Source: Gillisia sp. CAL575 (lineage in GTDB: Bacteria; Bacteroidota; Bacteroidia; Flavobacteriales; Flavobacteriaceae). From it: a stretch of DNA of 64,000 bases. A program made the translations under genes and the position numbers. The notes under the pieces are model-generated. The model was not told where the DNA came from. It saw only the letters and a list, made by a program, of their open reading frames with translations, and searched no databases. Each line of letters opens with the position of its first letter. The first letter of the stretch is position 1. The DNA lies in the NCBI RefSeq assembly GCF_000403785.1, contig NZ_APHJ01000018.1, positions 124,001-188,000 of the forward strand, written 5' to 3'. Shown here piece by piece: positions 25,201-33,043 of the stretch.

Positions 25201-25658
25201 AGTATAAAAATTTCGATCTTACTATATTCTTCCAAGGGGTAGGAGGTAATAAAATTTATAACGGAAATGACTTCAGACTTTTAAGTCTTGATACTGGAAG
25301 GAATTATAGAACGGCTGCCTTAGATGCCTGGACGCCTTCCAATACTAATACAGCTGTGCCTCGAGCGGTTTTAAATGATCCTAACCGAAATAATCGTGCT
25401 TCTACAAGATTTTTAGAAGATGGGGATTACTTAAGATTAAAAACCCTACAGTTGGGGTATACGCTGTCTTCTAACGTATTTAAAAATACATTCGTGGAGC
25501 GTGCCAGAATATTTGTAACAGGCCAAAACCTTTTTACGATAACAGATTACTCAGGGCTAGACCCGGAAGTAGGAGGGAATGTACTTTCAAGAGGGATAGA
25601 TCTTAACCTATACCCGAAATACAAATCACTGATAACTGGAGTTCAAATTAGTTTCTAA
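22254..25658 (+). CDS. SusC-like TonB-dependent receptor with STN signalling domain
   Basis: A 1134-residue outer-membrane transporter. A signal segment is followed by an STN (secretin/TonB short N-terminal) domain at about residues 50-120, which contacts FecR. Next come a carboxypeptidase-regulatory-like domain (VTGTVTDSKGMPLLSVNISV), the TonB-box-like EVVVVGYGTQKRSDVTGAISSV, a plug (DALQGRVSGVTVTNSTGSPG, IRGIGTFGNNEPLYIVDGV) and a long beta-barrel ending in a hydrophobic YKSLITGVQISF. With the next gene it forms a SusCD importer. No glycan specificity can be read off. The catabolic neighbours point to hydroxyproline-containing (glyco)peptides. Confidence 0.93.
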   Translation: MKSKFNGKLLPLRKGILIFIMRVFILFFCISSFGLNSDKVFSQNAKIKVDKSASISIEEAFQLITEQTDYTFIYPSNLFKDAPSVKLNSGIISAKDLLNRCLSSVNYTYTFTEAKVILLEEKDVFFTKVTQSISEQSTVTGTVTDSKGMPLLSVNISVKGTNRGTQTDFDGIYSIEVATGEELSFQYLGFQTKTIQVVAQKVIDVVLEDDLESLNEVVVVGYGTQKRSDVTGAISSVKSEELNKVVSTNPLDALQGRVSGVTVTNSTGSPGSAPEISIRGIGTFGNNEPLYIVDGVQADPYFINTNNIESMEILKDAASGAIYGTRAANGVVIITTKKGEEGLPTIEIESTLSVNTPREEMNLLNAQEYISVHRQMYENAGEDLPQYVVNQSIYDTDWIDETHRTGYLSTNSVRISGGGKNINYSISGNYADEQGLLIGSAFTKKGVNSQVNLEKGKLKVSTNLNYSETYKEDEKFSIRETYFISPLIPIFDENRESGFGYRTGDLPDHRNPVGEDHFLKGYTKLKYFLGNVNFDFEAFKNFHLGAGYSLSNLQNYSYNFHQPFRVRDVQDIAEREFSFLSEFHSEFRRLNEEYTARYNFEVGKHVVGLLAGYQRIREPFKSTYAQAEGYKLDDEGNKVPAIILDPEFNTLDAFADGTYSASGSNAEYALVSQFGRVNYSLDDKYLVQASLRRDGSSRFGKNSQYGVFPSFALGWKITEEKFMENQELFNFLKLRYSWGQAGNDSALGYYDYVALISQGKSQDDGGYVFGSPQNSYLGSIARDLQNDDLQWETNTSANFGLDFGAFNNKLQGSVNYYNSTTEDLLITKEVSPSAGINNPVVNVGEFKNQGFEIEANYRNRDNEFKYSAGATFTTINSEVTKLSSEDQVLYGIGLLFGSDHFVNQTKIGYEPGAFFLPVADGIFQNDQEVQNHSVNGNLIQPNAEPGDIRFVDQNGDGVISEDDEVYSGTAIPKYEYSLNLTGEYKNFDLTIFFQGVGGNKIYNGNDFRLLSLDTGRNYRTAALDAWTPSNTNTAVPRAVLNDPNRNNRASTRFLEDGDYLRLKTLQLGYTLSSNVFKNTFVERARIFVTGQNLFTITDYSGLDPEVGGNVLSRGIDLNLYPKYKSLITGVQISF

Positions 25659-25669
25659 AAAAATACAAA

Positions 25670-27217
25670 ATGAAAAAATATATAATCAAATCAATTTTTC
25701 TATTGAGCATTATATTGGTCGTAGGCTGTTCCGACGATGAATATTTAGATAAGCAATCGCCTGATCAACTAACATCAGCAAACTTTTGGCGTAATGCAGA
25801 AGATGCACAATCTGGTTTAACTGCGGCTTATTCAGAATTGGAAGCAAGGAGTAATTTCTGGGATGGTTGGCAGGAAGGTCGTTCTGTAGTGGAGTATTTC
25901 CGTTCAGATTATGCTTTGCCTGGTCCAGACGCCACCAATTATTCACACTGGATGTCTATTTATAATTTTAATTATACCAATGGTCATATCTTTTTAGATG
26001 TGCTTTGGAGTACAAATTATAAGGGGATTAATTTCTCTAACCAGGTGATAAAAAATGTTTCGGCAATGACCGAGGATCAAATCTCCAATAGTGAAAAGGA
26101 ACAAATTTTAGGTGAAGCTTATTTTCTACGTGGATATTATCATTTCAAACTTCTAACCTTGTTCGAACAAATTATTTTAAGAGATGATACGGTAACTCCG
26201 GGAACTTTAAATAAAGCATTGTCCACAAGATCTGACGCATGGGCATTTGTATTTCAGGATTTTCAAACCGCAGCAGATAAATTAAAGTTTGAAGTGCAGC
26301 CTCAGGATTACGGCCGAGCTAATAAAGGTGCGGCGCTAGGATATTTAGGTAAAGCCTATATGTACAAGGCAGGGGATGTATCTTCCAGTAGCGGTGACGA
26401 TTATCAGAATGCAGCAGCTGCCTTTTCTAAAGTTGTAGAAAGCGGACAATATGCATTAGTAGATAATTTTAAAAGCTTGTTTAATGGTGAAAACGAGAAT
26501 AATAAAGAATCTATTTTTGAATTGCAGTTTAAAAGTGGTGACGCAACTTCCTGGAATGCGACCCGTTTGCACTCTTTCGTAGCCGATTGGGCCATAGGTG
26601 GCTGGGGTGGTATTTTAGCCGATGATCGATTAGTAGACGAAATGAAAGCAGAAGGTATGATCGCAGAAGATGGTCTTTATGATAATAGATTATATGCTTC
26701 CTTATATTTTGATGATCCATATTTTAATGATGCAACTGCCAATAGAATGGAAGGAAGTACTTGGGACAGTTTAATTGAAGCTACCTACGGGGATCCCGAT
26801 GCTAAAGATGATGTTGCGTTTTTTAGAAAATGGCTTCCGGAACCGGTAGAAGGAAATGGATACATTGGTCTTAATGTAACTTTACTTAGATATGCCGATG
26901 TTTTGTTGATGTATGCTGAAGCTTTAAACGAAAACGGTAATTCGGAAATGGCAGTAGAATTGATCAATGAAGTAAGGACGTTACATGGAAATGTTCCTCC
27001 TGTTGCCCTTAACACCAAAGAAGCAGTATTTAAGCAATTGGTACATGAAAGAGTGATGGAACTTACCTTGGAAAGCACCCGATTTTTCGACTTAAGAAGA
27101 TGGGGGATGTTGGATGCGGCCATGACTGCAGCAGGTAGGACTGGATTCAGTGCTCAGGAGCATGCTTATTTGCCGGTGCCTCTATCAGAAATTCAAACCA
27201 ATACTGAAATTAATTAG
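25670..27217 (+). CDS. SusD/RagB-like surface lipoprotein
   Basis: A 515-residue lipoprotein with a lipobox at LVVGCSDDEYLD (Cys about residue 20). The SusD fold shows as LTSANFWRNAEDAQSGLTAAYSEL, GEAYFLRGYYHFKLLTLFEQI, TPR-like helices (GAALGYLGKAYMYKAG) and C-terminal LLRYADVLLMYAEALNENG, AVELINEVRTLHG, ERVMELTLESTRFFDLRRWG. It caps the SusC barrel and binds the substrate at the cell surface. It starts 11 bp after susC and is followed by a strong terminator, which ends the uptake transcript. Confidence 0.93.
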   Translation: MKKYIIKSIFLLSIILVVGCSDDEYLDKQSPDQLTSANFWRNAEDAQSGLTAAYSELEARSNFWDGWQEGRSVVEYFRSDYALPGPDATNYSHWMSIYNFNYTNGHIFLDVLWSTNYKGINFSNQVIKNVSAMTEDQISNSEKEQILGEAYFLRGYYHFKLLTLFEQIILRDDTVTPGTLNKALSTRSDAWAFVFQDFQTAADKLKFEVQPQDYGRANKGAALGYLGKAYMYKAGDVSSSSGDDYQNAAAAFSKVVESGQYALVDNFKSLFNGENENNKESIFELQFKSGDATSWNATRLHSFVADWAIGGWGGILADDRLVDEMKAEGMIAEDGLYDNRLYASLYFDDPYFNDATANRMEGSTWDSLIEATYGDPDAKDDVAFFRKWLPEPVEGNGYIGLNVTLLRYADVLLMYAEALNENGNSEMAVELINEVRTLHGNVPPVALNTKEAVFKQLVHERVMELTLESTRFFDLRRWGMLDAAMTAAGRTGFSAQEHAYLPVPLSEIQTNTEIN

Positions 27218-27241
27218 AAAAATATTATAAGTTAGCCAGAT

Positions 27242-27278
27242 AGCAAATTCGACTTGATATAGTCGAATTTGCTGTTTT
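27242..27278 (+). terminator. Intrinsic terminator after susD
   Basis: AGCAAATTCGACT (27242-27254) and AGTCGAATTTGCT (27261-27273) form a 13-bp perfect stem with a 6-nt loop, followed by GTTTTT. It sits between SusD and the catabolic operon and would make the latter's expression lower than, or separate from, the transporter. Confidence 0.85.
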
Positions 27279-27296
27279 TAATCAATTTTTAGTCAT

Positions 27297-28211
27297 ATGA
27301 AATTCCATAAAGAAAGAGAATTAGATAAAGTTTTAAATTCCCTGATCGTTCCTTATAAGGAAAGAGTTACCGATGTTTATAAAGTAATTCAGGGAATGCT
27401 TGAGAAAGGGATGATCTCTAAGGAAGAGGACATCAAAAATGATCATATTGCCTTCCGTACCTTAGGAGTTCCTAATCTTGGAATTGCTTCCTTGGAAAAG
27501 ATATTTTTACATTTTGGCTATGAAAAACGCGATTTTTATTCTTTTCCTGAGAAAAAATTAAATGCCTATTGGTATTCCCATCCAGAACTAAAATATCCAC
27601 GTATTTTTATTAGCGAGTTAAGAGTTACAGATCTAAGCCAGACTGCGCAGACCATAATTTCAAAATATACGGAAGAAATAAAATCAGATCCGGTTGAGCA
27701 TTTGAATTTTGATAATACAGATGAGGTAGCTTCCTTTTTCACCTCTCCTTTATGGGAATTACCAAGCTTGACAGATTATGAAAGCTTACAGGAAGAAAGC
27801 GAATATGCAGCATGGGTAATTTATAACAGGTATTATTTAAATCATTTCACGATTAGTATTCACGACCTGCCTGAAGCTTATAATAAGCTGGAAGATTTCA
27901 ATTTATTTTTAAAATCTATTGATATGAAATTGAATAATTCCGGCGGGGAAATTAAGGTTAGTCACGATGGTTTATTAAAACAAAGCAGCTCTGTAGCAGG
28001 GAAAGTTTTGGCTGAATTTAAAGGTTTAGAGGCGCTTGAAATACCCGGGAGTTATGTGGAGTTTGCCGAACGTTTGGTATTGCCACAATTTTCAGCTTTA
28101 CCTAAATCTGAAATTAAAAGACAACACCGTAGGGATGGTTTTGAAGCTGCGAATGCAGATAAAATATTTGAATCAACGTATAAATCACAACAAAATAAAC
28201 AGAGTTCATAA
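27297..28211 (+). CDS. DUF1338 protein, HglS-like 2-oxoadipate dioxygenase/decarboxylase family
   Basis: A 304-residue DUF1338 protein. This family includes HglS (YdcJ), a non-haem Fe(II) enzyme that converts 2-oxoadipate to D-2-hydroxyglutarate in bacterial lysine catabolism. Candidate metal ligands are visible: His in NDHIAFRTLG near residue 48, His in YLNHFTISIHDL near 183, and Glu in SYVEFAERLVLP near 260. It is shorter than P. putida HglS (about 460 residues), so activity on 2-oxoadipate is uncertain. In this locus it would fit the end of hydroxylysine breakdown (2-aminoadipate, then 2-oxoadipate). The hydroxyproline route itself has no step for it. Confidence 0.75.
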   Translation: MKFHKERELDKVLNSLIVPYKERVTDVYKVIQGMLEKGMISKEEDIKNDHIAFRTLGVPNLGIASLEKIFLHFGYEKRDFYSFPEKKLNAYWYSHPELKYPRIFISELRVTDLSQTAQTIISKYTEEIKSDPVEHLNFDNTDEVASFFTSPLWELPSLTDYESLQEESEYAAWVIYNRYYLNHFTISIHDLPEAYNKLEDFNLFLKSIDMKLNNSGGEIKVSHDGLLKQSSSVAGKVLAEFKGLEALEIPGSYVEFAERLVLPQFSALPKSEIKRQHRRDGFEAANADKIFESTYKSQQNKQSS

Positions 28212-28301
28212 ACAGCACAATAGTATCATTATATAAGTAATTTTAGGAATTATATGCCATTATTTGATTGAATATTTGCATATAATCTTAAAATTAGTTT
28301 T

Positions 28302-29216
28302 ATGAAAGTTATTTGGGAAGGGGTGATGCCAGCCGTTACCACAAAGTTTACGCAAGACGATAAACTTGACCTTGATATGTTTAAAAAGAATATTGATGCC
28401 CAATTGGATGCCGGTGTTAACGGGATTATTCTAGGAGGGACATTAGGGGAGGCAAGTACTCTGCTCCAGGAGGAAAAGCGTGAGCTTACAAGATTCACCA
28501 AAGATTTAGTTGGGGATCGGGTTCCCGTGATAATGAACATCGCAGAACAAACTACTAAAGGAGCCATTAAAGCGGCAGAAATTGCAGAAGAGGATGGCGC
28601 TTCAGGACTTATGATGCTCCCTCCAATGCGATATCTGGCAGATGATAGGGAAACAGTTGAATATTACAAAGAAACCGCCAAAAGTACTTCGCTTCCAATT
28701 ATGGTCTATAATAATCCTGTAGATTATAAAATCCAGATCAGTCTAGATATGTTCGAAGAATTGTTAAAACAGGATAACATTCAAGCGGTAAAAGAATCTA
28801 CCCGTGATCTTTCGAATGTTACCAGAATAATTAATCGATTTGGAAATAGGCTTAAGGTTCTAAGTGGTGTTGATACTCTTGCCATGGAAAGTCTTTTGAT
28901 GGGTGCCGATGGTTGGGTTGCCGGACTGGTTTGCGCATTTCCAAAGGAAACTGTGGCGATCTATAATCTGGTAAAATCTGGTCAAATTGAAGAAGCATTG
29001 AAGATTTATAGATGGTTTCTTCCGGTTTTAGAACTAGACATTAACTCAAAATTGGTTCAGAATATTAAACTGGCTGAAGTTGCAACAGGAATTGGAACCG
29101 AAAATGTACGTGCTCCCAGACTGTCGTTAATAGGTGACGAGCGGGCTAAAGTTCAGAAAATCATTGATACTGCCATGGCAACAAGACCAAACGTAGAAGC
29201 ACATTTAACTGTATAA
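28302..29216 (+). CDS. DapA/DHDPS-family deaminase (1-pyrroline-4-hydroxy-2-carboxylate type)
   Basis: A 304-residue (beta/alpha)8 lyase of the dihydrodipicolinate synthase/N-acetylneuraminate lyase superfamily. Marks are GVMPAVTTKF, GGTLGEASTL (normally GTTGE), the Tyr of MVYNNP near residue 136 and the Schiff-base Lys of AVKESTRD near residue 165. Family members in hydroxyproline clusters deaminate and dehydrate 1-pyrroline-4-hydroxy-2-carboxylate to alpha-ketoglutarate semialdehyde. The matching epimerase, FAD oxidase and dehydrogenase genes lie directly downstream, so this assignment is well supported by context. Confidence 0.85.
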   Translation: MKVIWEGVMPAVTTKFTQDDKLDLDMFKKNIDAQLDAGVNGIILGGTLGEASTLLQEEKRELTRFTKDLVGDRVPVIMNIAEQTTKGAIKAAEIAEEDGASGLMMLPPMRYLADDRETVEYYKETAKSTSLPIMVYNNPVDYKIQISLDMFEELLKQDNIQAVKESTRDLSNVTRIINRFGNRLKVLSGVDTLAMESLLMGADGWVAGLVCAFPKETVAIYNLVKSGQIEEALKIYRWFLPVLELDINSKLVQNIKLAEVATGIGTENVRAPRLSLIGDERAKVQKIIDTAMATRPNVEAHLTV

Positions 29217-29234
29217 TTAAAATTCGATCGATAT

Positions 29235-30740
29235 ATGTTGACAGGGAAAAATTATGTTGGATATGATCTATCTGCGGAAAGCAATTCCATATTTGAATCT
29301 ATCAATCCAGAAACCGAAAAGAAAAACAATAAATTTCATAATGCTACAGAAGGTGAAATAAACAAGGCTGTGGAAAAGGCGAAAAATGCTTTTCTGGAAT
29401 ATTCGGCAAAAACTGCAGAAGAAAGAGCGGGATTTCTGGATACGATCGCTGAAGAAATTTTGGGCTTAGGGGAAGAATTGATTTCTACATACTGCCAGGA
29501 AAGTGGTTATCCGGAAGGAAGGGCAAATGGAGAAAGAGGAAGAACCGTAGGACAACTGAAAGCTTTTGCTACGTATATTAGAACAGAGAATTGGAAAGAC
29601 AGTTTTGAAGATAAGGCAGATCCTAACAGGTCTCCATTGCCCAAACCTGGAATACTCCGTACCAGCATTCCAATTGGTCCGGTAGCGGTTTTTGGGGCTA
29701 GTAATTTCCCTTTGGCATTTTCTACGGCAGGAGGTGATACAGCAAGTGCATTGGCAGCGGGTAGTCCGGTGGTGGTGAAGGCTCATCCTTCTCATCCCGG
29801 GACCGGAGAATTAGTTGCTTCTGCTATAATTAATGCAGCAAAAAAGACAGGAATGCCCGAAGGAGTGTTTTCACACTTAAATGGCAATACCAACGAAGTT
29901 GGAACTTTACTGGTAACTCATCCCGGAATTAAGGGTGTTGGTTTTACCGGAAGTTTAAAAGCAGGCCGTGCATTATATGACCTGGCAGCAAAAAGAGAAG
30001 AACCTATCCCCGTATTTGCTGAAATGGGTAGTGTGAATCCTGTGGTTGTTAGTTCGTCGACACTTCAAAAAAGAGGTAAGGAGGTTGCACATCAACTTGC
30101 CGGATCTTTTAACCTTGGGGCAGGACAATTTTGCACGAGTCCGGGAATTATTTTCACTGTAGGAAGCGAAGGACTTTCAGAGTTTGAAAAAGAACTGGTT
30201 GGTTCAAGTTCCCAAATTAATGCTCAATGCATGCTCAATAAAGGAATTAAGCAAGCTTTTGAAAAAGGTAAAAAAACTGTTAGTTGTAGCCCTTATATCA
30301 CCGTTCTTAGCGAATCTAATGAGGAGGAAGGAAATCGTGTTACCGGTTCTATCGTAAAAGTGAGTTCTAAAAATTTCATTGAAAATGATAAGCTTCAGGA
30401 AGAAGTCTTTGGACCATTTACAATGCTTGTTACTTGTGATAATATTAAAGAATTAAATAAAACCATAGATAACTTAAAAGGACAACTTACGGCTAGCCTT
30501 ATTGCAGAGAAGGAAGAATTTAAGGATTTAAAAACTACAATTCAGTTACTTCAGCATAAAGCAGGAAGAATAATTTTCAATGCTATGCCAACGGGAGTTG
30601 AGGTTTCAGCAGCAATGACGCACGGTGGACCTTATCCTGCATCCACAGATAGCAGGTTTACATCTGTAGGTATTCCGGCGATCAAAAGATGGCTAAGACC
30701 GGTAAGTTTTCAGGATTTTCCACAAGAATTACTTCCATAA
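29235..30740 (+). CDS. Alpha-ketoglutarate semialdehyde (2,5-dioxovalerate) dehydrogenase
   Basis: A 501-residue NAD(P)-dependent aldehyde dehydrogenase. Diagnostic stretches are PIGPVAVFGASNFPLAFSTA, DTASALAAGSPVVVKAHPSH, the Glu of FAEMGSVNPVVV near residue 265 and the Cys of GAGQFCTSPGII near residue 300. The GASNFPLAFSTAGGDTASA pattern is typical of the 2,5-dioxovalerate dehydrogenase branch. It would oxidise alpha-ketoglutarate semialdehyde to alpha-ketoglutarate, the last step of hydroxyproline catabolism. An added role on 2-aminoadipate semialdehyde is conceivable. 18 bp after the deaminase gene. Confidence 0.9.
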   Translation: MLTGKNYVGYDLSAESNSIFESINPETEKKNNKFHNATEGEINKAVEKAKNAFLEYSAKTAEERAGFLDTIAEEILGLGEELISTYCQESGYPEGRANGERGRTVGQLKAFATYIRTENWKDSFEDKADPNRSPLPKPGILRTSIPIGPVAVFGASNFPLAFSTAGGDTASALAAGSPVVVKAHPSHPGTGELVASAIINAAKKTGMPEGVFSHLNGNTNEVGTLLVTHPGIKGVGFTGSLKAGRALYDLAAKREEPIPVFAEMGSVNPVVVSSSTLQKRGKEVAHQLAGSFNLGAGQFCTSPGIIFTVGSEGLSEFEKELVGSSSQINAQCMLNKGIKQAFEKGKKTVSCSPYITVLSESNEEEGNRVTGSIVKVSSKNFIENDKLQEEVFGPFTMLVTCDNIKELNKTIDNLKGQLTASLIAEKEEFKDLKTTIQLLQHKAGRIIFNAMPTGVEVSAAMTHGGPYPASTDSRFTSVGIPAIKRWLRPVSFQDFPQELLP

Positions 30741-30756
30741 TGTTACTTATAAATGA

Positions 30757-31770
30757 ATGCGAATGATCGATCAAAATTTTGAATGTATTGATGCTCATAC
30801 CTGTGGCAATCCGGTTAGGTTGATCAAAACCGGGCTCCCTGCATTGAAAGGAGCTAATATGAGTGAAAAGCGCCAGCATTTTATTAAAGAATACGACTGG
30901 ATTCGAAAAGGTTTGATGTTTGAGCCTAAAGGACATGATATGATGAGTGGTAGTATGATCTATCCACCTCATGACCCTGAAAATGATTTTGCCATTCTTT
31001 TTATTGAAACCAGTGGCTGCCTTCCTATGTGTGGTCATGGTACTATAGGAACCATAACCATTGCTATTGAAGAAGACTTAATAAAACCAAAAACTCCGGG
31101 AAAGATTAGAATGGAAGCTCCGGCGGGATTGGTGAAGATTGAATACCAACAAAAGGATAATAAAGTAGAGTGGGTAAAGCTCACAAATGTAAAGAGTTAT
31201 TTAGCTGCGAAAGATCTAAGCATCGATTGTCCAGGGCTTGGTGAATTAAAATTTGACGTGGCATATGGTGGAAATTATTACGCTATAGTAGATCCCCAGG
31301 AAAATTATAAAGGTTTGCAGGATTTTACAGCTTCAGAAATTGTACATTTTAGCCAATACCTAAGACAGAAAATAATTGAAAAATATCCAGATCAGTTTAT
31401 CCATCCGGAAGATGAAACAATTAGGAATATTAGTCATATGCTTTGGACCGGAGAACCTATAGATCCTAAATCCAGTGGAAGAAATGCGGTGTTTTATGGC
31501 GATAAAGCTATAGATCGTTCTCCATGCGGAACCGGAACTTCTGCGAGAATGGCACAGCTTTACAGTCGTGGAAAACTAAAGCTGGGGGAAGATTTTATCC
31601 ATGAAAGTTTTATAGGTTCTAAATTTATTGGAAGGATCGAGAATGAAACGACCATTGGAATGTATCCTGCTATTATTCCAAGTATTCAGGGATGGGCCAA
31701 AGTTTTTGGACGTAATACCATCACAATAGATGAAGATGACCCATATGCATTTGGGTTTCAGGTAATTTAA
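30757..31770 (+). CDS. 4-hydroxyproline 2-epimerase (proline racemase family)
   Basis: A 337-residue cofactor-free epimerase. Both catalytic Cys of the proline racemase fold are present: SGCLPMCGHGTIG near residue 92 and DRSPCGTGTSARMA near residue 257, the Cys/Cys pair of true racemases/epimerases (3-hydroxyproline dehydratases have Thr in the second site). The N-terminal ECIDAHTCGNPVRLI is also typical. It would turn trans-4-hydroxy-L-proline into cis-4-hydroxy-D-proline. The ATG at 30763 (MIDQNFECID) is an equally good start. Confidence 0.9.
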   Translation: MRMIDQNFECIDAHTCGNPVRLIKTGLPALKGANMSEKRQHFIKEYDWIRKGLMFEPKGHDMMSGSMIYPPHDPENDFAILFIETSGCLPMCGHGTIGTITIAIEEDLIKPKTPGKIRMEAPAGLVKIEYQQKDNKVEWVKLTNVKSYLAAKDLSIDCPGLGELKFDVAYGGNYYAIVDPQENYKGLQDFTASEIVHFSQYLRQKIIEKYPDQFIHPEDETIRNISHMLWTGEPIDPKSSGRNAVFYGDKAIDRSPCGTGTSARMAQLYSRGKLKLGEDFIHESFIGSKFIGRIENETTIGMYPAIIPSIQGWAKVFGRNTITIDEDDPYAFGFQVI

Positions 31771-31786
31771 AAAATGAATAAAGATT

Positions 31787-33034
31787 ATGGGTAAAAAATG
31801 CCTTATCATTGGAGGGGGAATAATCGGACTTAATATCGCCTATTATCTCTTAAAGGAGGGTCATGAAGTGACAGTAATAGATAAGGGTGACCTTACTTCC
31901 GGAGCGAGTTATATTAATGCGGGTTATATTACACCTAGTCATTTTATTCCGCTTAGTTCACCTGGTATCATCACCAAAGGTTTGAAATGGATGTTAAATA
32001 GTAACAGTCCGTTTTATGTAAAACCTAGGCTAAATTCAGATTTTTTAAACTGGGCTTGGAATTTTAAAAAATCGGCGAACCAAACTAAGGTTGATAAGGC
32101 GATTCCCGCCATTAAGAATATTAACCTCTTTAGCAGAGATTTATATCAATCTATGCAAGGATCTGCCGATTTTGATTTTGAATTCGACAGGAAGGGAATT
32201 TTAATGTGTTATAAGTTGGAAGAAACTGGGCATGAGGAAGGAAAGGTGGCTGAGATCGCATTAAAGGAAGGGCTTAATGTTAAACACCTAAGTAGGGAAG
32301 AACTTAAATCAATCGAGCCAAATGTAGATTTTGACGTTATGGGCGCTTACTTTTATGACACCGATGCGCATATGACCCCAGATGATTTTATGAGGGACAT
32401 GATAGCTTTTTTGAAAAAGAAAGGAGTGAAATTTATTGTGAGTGAAGAGGTTGAAGATTTCAAAATAATCAATGGTAGAATAGAGGTAGTTAAAACAAAA
32501 ACAAGAGAAATCCTGGTAGAAGAAGTTATTCTTGCAGCGGGAACCTGGACATCGAAACTTGCCAAAAAATTAGCGATCCCTATACCATTGGAAGCAGGTA
32601 AAGGTTATAGCTTTAATGTGAAAAAGGAAACCGGAATTAGTATTCCTGCTGTTTTAGTGGAAGCCAGAGTAGCCGTAACTCCTATGAATGGATTTACCCG
32701 CTTTGCCGGCACCATGGAATTATCGGGCATTAATGAATGTATATCCAAAAAACGTGTAGAAGCCATAGTTAATGCTGCCGAAAGTTATTATAAAGATCTT
32801 AAGATCGATATTGAAGTAATTAATAATGCGAAATCTGGATTACGTCCATGCTCCCCCGATGGCCTGCCATATATTGGACGAAGTAATACTGTGAAAAATC
32901 TGGTTTTTGCCACAGGTCATGCAATGATGGGCTGGAGTTTGGGACCTGCAACAGGCAAGCTTGTTTCTGAAATAATTTCAGAAACAAAATTATCATTGGA
33001 TATTAATCCTTTTAGTCCGGATCGAAAATTTTAA
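31787..33034 (+). CDS. FAD-dependent D-hydroxyproline oxidase/dehydrogenase (DadA-like)
   Basis: A 415-residue DAO-fold oxidoreductase. The dinucleotide motif GGGIIGLNIAYYLLKEGHEVTVIDKGD at the N-terminus binds FAD. GASYINAGYITPSHFIPLSSPG and the C-terminal GLRPCSPDGLPYIGRS, VFATGHAMMGWSLGPATGKLV are typical of D-amino-acid dehydrogenases. In this position it should oxidise cis-4-hydroxy-D-proline to 1-pyrroline-4-hydroxy-2-carboxylate, feeding the DapA-family deaminase. 16 bp after the epimerase gene. Confidence 0.88.
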   Translation: MGKKCLIIGGGIIGLNIAYYLLKEGHEVTVIDKGDLTSGASYINAGYITPSHFIPLSSPGIITKGLKWMLNSNSPFYVKPRLNSDFLNWAWNFKKSANQTKVDKAIPAIKNINLFSRDLYQSMQGSADFDFEFDRKGILMCYKLEETGHEEGKVAEIALKEGLNVKHLSREELKSIEPNVDFDVMGAYFYDTDAHMTPDDFMRDMIAFLKKKGVKFIVSEEVEDFKIINGRIEVVKTKTREILVEEVILAAGTWTSKLAKKLAIPIPLEAGKGYSFNVKKETGISIPAVLVEARVAVTPMNGFTRFAGTMELSGINECISKKRVEAIVNAAESYYKDLKIDIEVINNAKSGLRPCSPDGLPYIGRSNTVKNLVFATGHAMMGWSLGPATGKLVSEIISETKLSLDINPFSPDRKF

Positions 33035-33043
33035 AATAACACT

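Noticed and set aside
26785-27123. A 112-residue minus-strand open frame inside the SusD gene
   Set aside because: Shadow of the SusD codon pattern; no motif of its own.
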